From contig CH003313.1 in assembly GCA_000149265.1 (NCBI GenBank), forward strand, positions 126,140-190,139: a stretch of 64,000 bases of DNA. Reading direction: 5' to 3'. This document shows, in pieces, positions 36,416 to 47,336 of this stretch (position 1 is its first letter; the number at the start of each line of letters is the position of its first letter). Position numbers and translations under genes: made by a program. The stretch comes from Ciona savignyi (Eukaryota; Chordata; Ascidiacea; Phlebobranchia; Cionidae). The notes below the pieces were generated by a model, which ran no database searches, was not told the DNA's origin, and saw only the letters and a program-made list of their open reading frames with translations.

Positions 36416-36979
36416 CAGGGGTCGGCAACCTACGGCCCGCGGGCCGCATCCGGCCCGCCAAGCAAAATCATCCGGCCCAAGACATCTTACTGAAGTATTA
36501 TAGAATACGGCCCACTGTGTCATCTGCAATCTTAGATCATAATGAATTTCAACAGTCTATGCGGCAATAATAAAAATGCGCCTGACCGTGTCTATTGAGA
36601 ATGTGTGCGTGCAGACAAAGAAAATGCTTTGAGAGAAAGCAATCAGTATGTGTGTTTGTTGGCATACGCATTAGTGCGAGTAGAAGCAATCCAATTGTAA
36701 TATTATGACGTCATGACACATATTATGACATGTAACATTGTGACACAACATACATCGTTTTTGCTATTTCATGTGTTTGCATCGTGTTCTTTACTAACTA
36801 AAGTCCTGTACGATAGATAATACAAGTAAACATATATTTTTCTAATTGATTTTGCAATCTTGAAATGTTATCAAAACGTAGAAAAATTAATGTGGAATTG
36901 AGAAATTTATTACGGCTCGCCGAGATCATGTTGAGTTTCGTTTTGGCCCGCGACTATAAAAAGGTTGCCGACCCCTATG
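36416..36979. mobile_element. hAT MITE with Charlie/MER5-like terminus
   Basis: Begins CAGGGGTCGGCAACCTACGG and ends AGGTTGCCGACCCCTATG. It is flanked by a perfect 8-bp duplication CTCTGGAG (36408-36415 and 36980-36987). GGCCCGC words follow the left end. No coding capacity. Confidence 0.9.
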
Positions 36980-38000
36980 CTCTGGAGGGTTAAAACCGAC
37001 AGTCTCCGCCGCATAAACTTCAGCAGTACTTAACTTCATTACTTAACTGATAGCGATAACAAGTTCCCAAACTTTAACCATAAGCCCCGCATCAGACAAT
37101 TATTTTATCTCTACACACTGTTTAACCATAGTTTTCTATGGTTAAACACGTTACACACTTGTGATAAGCGAAAGTAATCACAACTATGTTCAACAGTAAT
37201 ATATTATGCAGGACGGGAAGGTCACAAGCGATGACTTTGCTCATAGTTATTCTGTTAACCCATTTTGATTTCACTTAGTTTTATTTCGGTAATTTTTATT
37301 TTTCCTGCGTCACGCTGGTGACGGACAGGTCCGTTCGCCAGGTCATTGGAATGAATGGGTTATCCAATCACGTTAAAACTCTGTTGGGAATTTTTCCTGG
37401 CGCAATCGCAGAATTAACTTAAATTTGGGTAATTTTATTCGGGGCAATGATCAATCGAAAATAAATGCTAAAAAGGTGAAATTACATTTTTAGTAAGGAA
37501 TACCACCCAAGGTAAACCCTTAAATTTGTTTTTAAAATCTAAACCGTGTTATCTACCATATCTAAACGTTTTATTCGATTTGATAAATCCTTATAGATGA
37601 TATCGGACGGTCAAGACATCCCCCGTTAAAGCGTTTGACAAAAAATAATAAAGTCCCCTTTTTAAAGTGAACCATTAGCTAACATGATCCTTATATGCCC
37701 GAAGTCGACATTTTGGGTTTTCACCGGAAGTCAACATTGGCTTACTAAATACAAATAATTTTGTTTCCGTATTTTTAATTGTCGCTTAATTTTTTTCGTC
37801 GCACGCTATGACATGGAATACAATTTTTGATATAAGTCATCTAACATGACCTAGATTTGCCCAAAACGCAATATTTAGGGTTTATTCCAGAGAAGACTCA
37901 AAAAATACTGTACAGTCAAACGTTGCAATATGTAGTATTTAATAGAATTCAAATGAACAAAACAAGTAGTTTGTGTACAATGTTGTAATAAAAAGTTTAA
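36980..38000. other. Intergenic DNA and TAF6L 3' flank
   Basis: AT-rich; no repeat family or gene recognised. Confidence 0.4.
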
Positions 38001-41000
38001 TTACAAAACGAGAGATAGCAGATCATAACACTTTAAAAAATGGTTTGGCTGCTGGCTGCATTTACGGTATGATACATTTATTTGTGAACGGGGGTTTGAC
38101 CATTGCATCACATTTGTTTGGGCTGCCCTTTTATGTCGCACTGGTTTTTGTGTACCAAAGTTAATTATTATTGATTGCATGTATATCGGAGATACAGACT
38201 CAAAAACAACGTTCAAGGGTAACCGTGAAGAAGTTGGGGTGATTGCAGGATGCTTAAATATTGAAAAACGTGTATATGATTGCTTCTTGGGTGTATTTTT
38301 ATGATTTGCATTGCAATTCGTTGATATATGTTTAATTGGGTAATATATACTGTCCCCGAAAAGATCTGTCATTTGGGATAGTAGCATCAGATCAATTAGT
38401 TTGTCATGGTATAGCAAAACATGAATGCAGTGCGAAACAGCGCCAAGCACTTTATGAGCGTCCTCTTTCATATGCACACTTGTGAGCGACTGGTCATTTG
38501 TGATTGGCATGATGTGATCCACAATCACCTTTGAAAGCATTGGTAAAAGTATTGTAACAACAAGCTCATAGTCCATTGATGCAATGACAGCAAGAGCTCC
38601 ATAAAGTGAACATAATGGACGGGAAGGATCAGCTAAAATATTTCTTGTTGCAACTTTTACACTGGCCAAAAGATCTTCGGTTTTCTGGGAGTATTTGTAG
38701 ACAATCTGTGCAATTATTCTTGCAGCACAATCCCTTAGAAGCCAGTGGTCATTTAAAGGGTTAATAGATGCTGCTAGCGGCTCTAGTACACAATACATTG
38801 CAAAAGAGAGTAAATTACTCTGATAATCGAACACAGAAACACTTGGATTCAACAAAAGTCCTTTCATAATGTATAACATTGAGGAAAGTTTGTCCAAATC
38901 ATGACTTACAAGGCTTGCTTTAGAAAGAAAAGTCATAAAGTATGGGACTGATGGTCCTACTCTTGGGTTAGTTCTAATATCAGCCAGCATCTCACAGAAC
39001 ACTAATTTGTTGTCACTGAGCACAGATTCAACCATACTAGTGTAGTACTTGGTGTATTGGTTGGTATTTGGTAGCAGCTGAATTCTCCATTGAATCTGAA
39101 AAAAATAGATAAAATATGTTCACATCTGCCTTGTTTTTTGTTTAAAATTTAATAAAAACATAAATAAAAACAAATGCTGGTACGGAATTTATGGGTTTCT
39201 TAAAGAAATTATATTGGTTTTGTTATGTTTTTTTTGGCTGGCCGAAATTGTTAATAATGCACATTTACATTGGAAGGATTTCAACAACTGGGTGAAAACT
39301 TTTTTTGAAAGAATAAACACAAGTTCTAGACATGTTCGTACCAACATTTAGATAATACCACGAAGGGAATTCTTTATATTACCGAAATGTTACCATCAGT
39401 CAAAATATTATGAAAAACGCATTCAAAACGAAAGAAATGATCAATTGGACTAAAACACACAGGAAAGATTAAACACTTTAGATCAGTGGTTCTCATTTTT
39501 TTTACCAAGTGGACCCCTTTTGCTTCCTTAAAATATTGACGGACCCTCATCAATGTTTGAAACAATTATCAAGTCACAATCGTGTTTACCAGAAAATTAA
39601 TGCAGTTTATTGAGAGGGAGTTGGGGAACTAAAAATTAGAGGTGTTACACGTGGAAAAAATGAAAAAGGCAAAACATTTGGAAGACAAATCTGCAAACAG
39701 CTAGCCTAGATCGTACAATTTATAAGTCGATGAATCTTGCGTGGACCCTTTAAAAAAGGGTCCCTATATTTTGTACAGGTCTGTTTGGTCCGCTATGTCC
39801 AGCGCTTAGTCCGCTAGGTCCACTAGGTCCAGTGCCCTGCCCTAAACACTAATTTAAACCCTGTTCTAAACACTAATCTCACCCCCAGAACTAACCCTAA
39901 CTCCAACTCCATGTTTAAAACTAACTCTAGCGGACCTAGCGCTGGACCTAGCGGACCTGTACAAAATAGAGAGACCGCTTGAAAGATGCTTACCCCCCAG
40001 TTTGTAAATCACTGCTCTAGATGTAAAAATGTCCAATCATGTTAAAACTTTCAAGAACAATTAAACATAAGTTCGAAATGCATAATGGATACAAGATTAA
40101 ATTATTTCCATGTCCAGGCGTAATTTCCTTGCGCAATAATATACAATTATGTAATCCCCAACTCGCCTCGCTCATGCTTAGTATAGACAGGGCTTTGTCA
40201 TTACAGTTAATTCTATAAAAAGGGTTGGGAATACTAGTGTGTATTAAACACATAGCGAAAATAGTTGTTTTCTTGAAATTGCATAAAACTTGGCCAAAGA
40301 ATGGAGAGTGATCTAAAGGGAAGTAGGCCCCAAAGAGAGATAAGGGTGAATGTCACAGGCATTGAGGTAAAAAATAAAGTAGATTTAAAGGTCTATAACA
40401 GCGAGTAGGAAAAAGTGATAGTAAAACCAAAGGAAAATAGTATAATAATGAAATAAAACACCTAGTAGCAAAATGGGAAGATACTAGGGAGGGAAGATCA
40501 AAAGAGACAGATGTGTAAAAGTAGCAGATAGTAATGAAATGGGGAGGCGAATTCAAGCAAAAGAGGATGATTAACCCGGTTTAAAGACATCCTACTATGT
40601 GTAATTTAGATTAAATATTGTAGGCCTAATGCATTTAAATCGGTATTTAGACACTATAGTAGAGATTAAATGTATATCCAAATAAAAATAAATGTAAAAA
40701 ATTTTTCCACTCTTAATCGATACAAATCCGCACCAGTGGTTTAACCAAATTAATAGCACTAAAGATAGGATGGGATATTCATGTTTATCCCCTTGAATGG
40801 AAAAACCAAGGGGGTTAACACACAGGCAATCATCAGATTAATTCGGTACCTCTAAATACTTCAGGACTGCTTGGACCGCTTGGATCACATGGAGCACTGG
40901 AATCGCTTGGATCGCTTACTATACTTCGTAAATACAAAAGCCATGATATTAATGTTAGGGTTGGGGTTAAAGTTAGTTCTTGGGTTAAGATTAGTGTTTG

Positions 41001-41876
41001 GGACAGGGTTAGAATTACTTTCCACAGCAATCTTATTGATCCAAGCGATCCAAGCGGTCCAAGAGGTCCTGTAGAATTTAGAGGCACCCGATTAATTTGG
41101 TAGAAGCCATTAATCCCATGGTTTCAGGCAATTTTTGTTAAGTGACTTGCGCAAGGACACAACCGACTAGCTACGATCAGTTTTAAACCTGCAACCTTTC
41201 TGTTGAAAGGCGTCGCACTAAACCATCAGACTAACCGTCGGACAATGACAATTCTATATAACACACTTCAAATGCCCCCTTGTATATATTCTTGTACTTC
41301 ATTCTAGTGTACATTATCACCCTTCTTTCTGTGATTGGTGAAATCAAGGCAACTAGTTATAGTTCTATAAATTGTCCAGGATTATATTCTACCTTGGTCA
41401 CTTTCCACCTCATTTTCTGTAGATAGATCTATGCGTTCCATATCGCACGTGATATCTATGGTAGATATTGATGCTCTGGGTGCTTGTTTTAACTTGGTAT
41501 CTTCTTCAAAAGCCTCTTTTAAATTAATGTTTGAATCAAATGCTAAATTAACATCAGATAGCTGCTTGAAATTTGAGCCGCTTTCGGACCCAATGATAGC
41601 GGGGCTATGGTTCCAGTATATTGCACGGTTTAGAACATTTGCTGTTAATTTAGTTCTTCGTGTATGTCGCAGAAATTGTGTACAATTAGAAACCAATTCA
41701 CGCACCCTGTAACTGACATCTTCAGCAAGGCTTTGTTTAATGGTAGAAGTTAAGTCAGTAATACCCAAAGTTTCCGCATAGTTGCGAATACTCTCTTGCG
41801 AAAATACAGCAAATTTTCGATTTTCATCTTGCATAGTGTATCTTACTAGGATCAGAGAAGCACAGCGATCCGTCAA
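38001..41876 (-). CDS. TAF6L: TAF6L (PAF65-alpha), SAGA histone-fold subunit
   Basis: Two coding exons on the minus strand. Exon 1 (from 41876, or the internal ATG at 41834) holds the histone fold: FAVFSQESIRNYAETLGI, AEDVSYRVRELVSNCTQFLR, RRTKLTANVLNRAIYW. These match human TAF6L better than TAF6 (AEDV.YRLRE..QF.KHT.R.KLT). Exon 2 (38001-39095, acceptor TTTTCAG) holds the TAF6C HEAT-repeat domain: PYFMTFLSKASLVSHDLDKL and YCVLEPLAASINPLNDHW, the latter nearly identical to TAF6L. It ends at a stop at 38001-38003. The junction is unsettled: exon 2 enters in phase 0. A donor after GAG (exon 1 ending 41409) joins in phase, whereas the donor after CAAG (41393) would need another exon. Known role: pairs with TAF9 in the SAGA/PCAF acetyltransferase coactivator. 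The intron holds hAT and SINE insertions. Confidence 0.88.
39484..40014. mobile_element. hAT MITE in TAF6L intron, with nested element B
   Basis: Ends CAGTGGTTCTCATTTTTTTT and CAGTTTGTAAATCACTG are diverged inverted repeats. They are flanked by CTTTAGAT (39476-39483) and CTCTAGAT (40015-40022), an 8-bp duplication with one mismatch. Element B interrupts it at 39764-39970. Confidence 0.82.
39764..39970. repeat. Core-sharing hairpin element B
   Basis: Arms CTATATTTTGTACAGGTC and GACCTGTACAAAATAGAG are near-perfect inverted repeats. Inside them lie 9-bp units of the form TCCGCTAGG, and in the middle the core AACCCTG..AAACACTAATCTCA..CCAGAACTAAC. Confidence 0.8.
40765..41243 (-). repeat. SINE copy 9, with element C replacing its middle
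   Basis: Tail module at 40765-40841 and head at about 41092-41243, minus strand. The internal GGTAACCCGACGGTGG-type module is missing and element C lies at that point. Confidence 0.82.
40843..41091. repeat. Core-sharing hairpin element C
   Basis: Arms TCGGTACCTCTAAATACTTC and GAATTTAGAGGCACCCGA are inverted repeats. Inside are 9-bp units of the form GGATCGCTT, and in the middle (minus strand) the core AACCCTG..AAACACTAATCTTA..CAAGAACTAAC. Confidence 0.8.
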
Positions 41877-42829
41877 TACAATTTAGGATATACAAACACA
41901 GCACAACGGCACTACACCAAACTTATTTAAGCAGACAGCAGACAATGGTTTTTTTAATTTTTTTTGTGACCAATTTCAACGAAAGTTTCACAGTTTGGTC
42001 AAAACGGCATCTAATACCATATAAAACAATAAAATTAAAAAATATTAATATTAAGAAAATTATTTTATTTTTATTTTTATATTTAATATTTATATGTAGT
42101 GGCCTGCGTGAATCTGCAATAATCACCGCATCAAGCTCCATGCTTCCCATTTAATTCTCTTACCATCATACCATACGGTGCAGAGCTGGCTTGGTTGTTT
42201 TGTGTGTGAATTTTAATTACATTAGTACCTAAAACGTGTTCTGGAATGCGAACCTAAATAATCGCCTGTCCAACCAATCAGTTGAATTGTATGTATGTAT
42301 TTTACTGTGTAAGCTTACGAACGAACAATAATAAAATCCCCTTCCGTGAGTTGTCGGATCGCGAGAATCATATCAGCTAAACACTTCCAGCTAGGAGGGA
42401 ATTGTCAGACCAGATTTGGTGCTAGACAACAGGCACAAATACCAACTAATTTTGACGAAACCCCACACATATATTAAATATTTTAATAGGATCGGATAAA
42501 TCTTACAGAATATTCGGTATAACACTATAGCTTACTGAATATATAAAAAATAAATTTGGTTTTACTTCGTAAAGTATATAATTCAGTCATGAATGCGTCA
42601 ACAATTTAGATAAAAGCTTTTTATTTATTAGACCGGAGATATATAAACAACAGTTTATATATCTCCGTTTAGACAACATGGTCTAGATTCTAGACTTTAA
42701 ATATACAAAAACCAAAATTTGGGTAATAAATAGAGGGGAATTCCCCTGTCAAAACGGTATTCTTTTAAATTTAGCTTTTTGGAAATAGCGCTTGAACGGC
42801 TACTCCAAAATTTCGTTTCTTTAATTTAG
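41877..42829. other. Intergenic DNA upstream of TAF6L
   Basis: AT-rich, presumably with the TAF6L promoter. A palindromic GATATATAAAC / GTTTATATATC sits near 42636-42666. No gene recognised. Confidence 0.4.
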
Positions 42830-43013
42830 AAGAATCCATCAAACTAAATTGAGGGGTTCTACTATATTGAAGAAACGTGTGAATTATATACAACACACAC
42901 TGCAAAAGCTCCGGTAACCCGACGGTGGGCGCGAGGTGATCTGGCGATTGCCCGTGTATTAACCCCCTTGGTATTTCCACTCACGGGATAAACCTGAACA
43001 CCCTATCCTATCC
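42830..43013 (+). repeat. SINE copy 10, partial
   Basis: Plus-strand copy from about GAAACGTGTGAATTATATAC through the conserved module to the CCTATCC tail; the head is missing. The left limit is approximate. Confidence 0.8.
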
Positions 43014-44109
43014 AAATGCAATCACGTTTAAACTTTTATAAATCTTAACCCCGACCTTTAATTTCCCTAAATAAAACACAAAAAAAGAAAGGATTTTCGG
43101 TATCGGGTAAAGTGTGATATGCCCCTTGCAGGAATATCCTACCATGATTATAGAAAATCATCTATCTCTTAGTTGTCAGAACTTGTTCAGAGCACTGCTT
43201 AAATTAGCTTAACATAAATCGGAGACCATGTAAGCACCGTTGGACAGTTTTTGAACTAAAAACAATTGTAGTCGACTTATTGTACTTTTAATATGTTAAA
43301 TAATTCACGAAATGAAATATAAACGTCAACTACTAATGTTATAACGATTTATTGTCCATGGTGAACACAACTTTATATGCTATATATAACATGATAATAA
43401 ACTTTTTAGAATGAAAGGGATTAAAAATAATAATTAATTCGACTAAATCGATATAATATTTCCTTATAATGTAATTGTTGGAATGATATATATTTAAAAA
43501 TTACGGTCAAAATTTGTTATGTTCATAAAAAATAACACTTTCGTATTAACTTTCGTAAATGTGAGCAAGTATGAACTATAGCATACACCGTATTTGAAAC
43601 AACGCAGTACAGTAAAGTAACCTCCGACTTGTATATTATCGAACAAAGGCCTGGCATTAAATTGATTGCACTTGAGTACTAGGGGCGCGGGGGGAATCAA
43701 CGCAATAGCGCTAATCATGTACAACAACAGATACAATACAATATGCCAGACAAATGAAGTTATAGGAAATCAGTATGATGCAGAAAAATACATTTAATTA
43801 AACTAACCAACAAAATTTCGAATCATACATAGTATGGCTGCACGTTTAAATTAAAGAATTAAATAGGGATAATTTAAGAGATGATTTGTAATAGGCAGTG
43901 AGAACTAGCACACCATAACTAAATCTATATATTTACCTAAGATTTACAGAGGCTATCTGAGATTTTCTGAGATTAATGTTAGACTTGTATATAGCTAAAT
44001 TCATTAAGTTAAACCAATTTCTCATCTACTCAAAATGTGATCATTGCACAAAAAATTGTCCGACTTCAAAATTAGGTAAAACAATCAATGTGTAAGATTC
44101 TATTAGATC
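43014..44109. other. IQSEC 3' flank
   Basis: AT-rich DNA after the distal IQSEC stop codon. No repeat or gene recognised. Confidence 0.4.
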
Positions 44110-44402
44110 TTATACATCAGTTTGGTCTGATAATACTAAAGCTGGTGAAGACCCATTCTGGGTTGGGTAAGTACCCTGAGGAAGGGCATAAAAACGTGAA
44201 CTCCGCTTTGGATTAAGACTTTTTCCACTACTAAAAAGGGTCCCAAAAAGTCGGGGCCCATTTCGGTTTGGTGAGCGATCTGACTCACTCAAGCTTTCAT
44301 TTTTTCCCAATTTTGAAAGACTGTTGTTGTTATTTTCATTTGCATGCAGGTTGTACATGGAAGTAGGTCGGTTTTCCCCAGATAGTGAACTTGTAGTCAT
44401 TC
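44110..44402 (-). CDS. IQSEC alternative 3' terminal exon, long tail
   Basis: The acceptor TTACATTAG also accepts the single spare base of the PH exon, giving [20 protein letters not shown]. It then runs to [19 protein letters not shown], resembling the human IQSEC1 LLGSLFGSKRGK motif, and ends QTDV. It gives a 97-residue tail instead of 35. Confidence 0.65.
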
Positions 44403-47283
44403 CTAATGTAAAAATGCAAGTAATTTTTAAATATTTCAAAGAACATGATTTTAAAAATAGTTAAACGAACTAGAGAGTAAGCATACAGAAAGTTTTTTGT
44501 TTCCCTTGTAATAATGTTTTTTATTTTCTTTTTAGGCATCTTTTTCTATTGTTGTATATATACAACATTTTTTTTAAAAACACAATAAATGAAATGCCAA
44601 ACCAATATCTCAAAATAAGCAAGATAGTTATTTGGTAGCCAAAATTCAGTTAAAATTTTTTAGAAATATAATAAAGTTTGAAAAAGCACAGCAATAACAA
44701 AGTTAAGCAAAATACAAACTTTTGTTGGAGGAGTCATTCCAGGTTTTGCATTGAAGTTGACATCTTCTTTGAATCTATGAGAAGCATGGATCCAGAACGT
44801 GATTGGGGCGGGGAGGCTGTATGTGCACGTTCAAGTTCAGCTGTTTATAGACTTAAACTATTAATTTGAATTTCCAGTAAACACAGTAGTTATATCGCAT
44901 TTTTTGTGTGTTTTAAGGTTTATTATAAAATGTCTTTAAACAGGTGTCATTCTTTTATTTTTACATTGTCTAAATATCACTCATACATAAATTATTTATT
45001 GTACAAGAAAAGAAAACTTGAATCAAATTTCCACCTCCAATCCGAAGACCCTCCATCTTTTGTACTTCAGCTATACATTCCCTCAGATCGGTGACAAATT
45101 TATTACGGTCGCTTTCATTTGGTGCATTGAAGGTGATCAACACCTTGTTGTCTATCGAGTTGATAAGGCGAATTCCATGAGGGTAATCTAGAAATACCAT
45201 GTCTGTTATTTTGGTCAACAAGAGGTACTTTCAAGTGAGACCCAACTGTAAAAATTTTAGGGTTTGCCTGTCCTAATTTTCAAGTATTTTATTTATTGAA
45301 TAGAGATAAATTAACAGCAGAATTTTTAATTTACATAAAATTCTGACATATTATAATTTGTCTTCACAGTATAAATTACATTGATTAACCGTTTTTTAAA
45401 ACAAAATTTCATTAAATAGGCCTATACTGTATTTATAATTTTGTACTGCCTCTGCTTGATGTTTCTGCTTTACAATTAATGGAATACTTTTAACTTTTAA
45501 GTGATCATTTCCTTGAATTGTTTGGTTTTTAAGAGATCACAGCCCTGTGGCAATCAGACAATGTCATAAAAAATACACTTTGTTTGTTGGAATACCAGGC
45601 TGTTTATTTTAATTACACATAAACAGGTGATTAGGAATTTTGACAACAAACTCTTGCCATATATTATAAGATTACAGATGATTTAACTTAAAATAATGAG
45701 ACCTAATATGGTAAATTTAAATAGCAATATTGTAAAGGGATACTAGTGTTTTATTTGTTGTTTCTTTAGTCGTTGACAGGTTTCGATTGCGCAACTTATG
45801 GCTTATACTTCGACAAGCTTATATTTTGTGGATCTTAATATAGTGCCACTTAATATAAAATAATGTAGACACTCATAATACTTATATACACACTTCTAAC
45901 TTACACATAGTTTCAAAGACCAGAAAGCTCATTTCATGTAAAGAAAATGACGTTTTGAATGAGTAGGTTGTGCCTACTTTCTTTTTGCTCAAAATTTTCG
46001 TTATCTGAGGATTAAAATTTAGAGAGGTTATTTTGGATACAAAACAAAACTAAGCTGTTAAACTTAGGTAACCCAACCTATTATAACAGTTGATACTTTT
46101 TCTATTAGGGTATCTGATTAGAACCAGTTTGATCCACAGGAGGTTATATATATATATATATACTGTAATAGTCAAGCCTCTCATATACCTCAAAATTAAA
46201 TAATAAGATTAAACAGATTCTTGACCAAAGTTATATTTTGGTATATTGGTTTCTTGTTTCTAAATATTTTACCAGTTTACCACAATTATACAATTAAAGT
46301 AGAAACATATACATACGACATCATATGAGTGATATTTAGGAACCAACTACAGAATAACCCACATAATAATAGATCTAAACATAGATACATCACTAAACGT
46401 ATCATACCAGTAACATATCGTTGAACAGAAAAACTTCACGCTGATGCAAACCCATCTTTTGTGGCTTGGCTGGATCAGTGACTTGGAACAAGCGACAGTA
46501 ACACACAAGTCGTCGATGAGCCACAGACAACACAGGTTTTTTACCCACTATACTGTTCTCTACCTGCAGTAAAGAAATTAAACATATTTTACAACATATA
46601 AATATAAATTAGGCACTTTGAATACAGTTTATTTACATGCAAATGGCCAATTTCGAAGCCATACATTGCAACATAACCGTGATAGCTTGTTTTATCAAAA
46701 AAACATATTTTTATTTGCTAAAACAGGTCTTATTTCGTAGAGATTGGCAGAAATGTTATCCCATTATTGCAATCAAATTAAACTGATCAGACAGATGTTC
46801 TAGCAAAATATGAAACAGGATTTATTTTGTTCAATACTTATGTATATCATTTCGAGTTCGCAAACCTGTCATATTCTGTTAAGCGATAATTGCTACCATT
46901 GTACATTTACTAAATTAAATATATCTTGCTGGCTGGCTCAATGGTACTGTGTAAAAACGTCAGCCACTCCTTTTTTTGCACAAAACTAGTGACTTAATTG
47001 GTTACACAAAACATATAACATTATTCCTATCATACACGTCTTTAGACAGTCCTACTCAATAGGAAAAATCAGTAATCTTTCTAGATAAAATGCATCATGT
47101 GTGTCATACATACATGAAGAACTTGTGTAACATGGTCGTCTAATGTTGTTAATTCGTTATCACGTATTCGCGAGTAGACGTTTTTAAGTAACACTTCACT
47201 TAAATCTTCTCCATTGTCTATGCCTGTCCAGAAAAAAATGGGTTAAAATATGATTATGTAGAAATTTTACAAATCATGTATTA

Positions 47284-47336
<53 letters not shown>

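Noticed and set aside
45188..45258. Extension of the IQSEC PH exon upstream to an acceptor at 45249
   Set aside because: It has an in-frame TGA; acceptor TTCTAG at 45188 gives YYPHGIRL, matching human YYPNGIRL.
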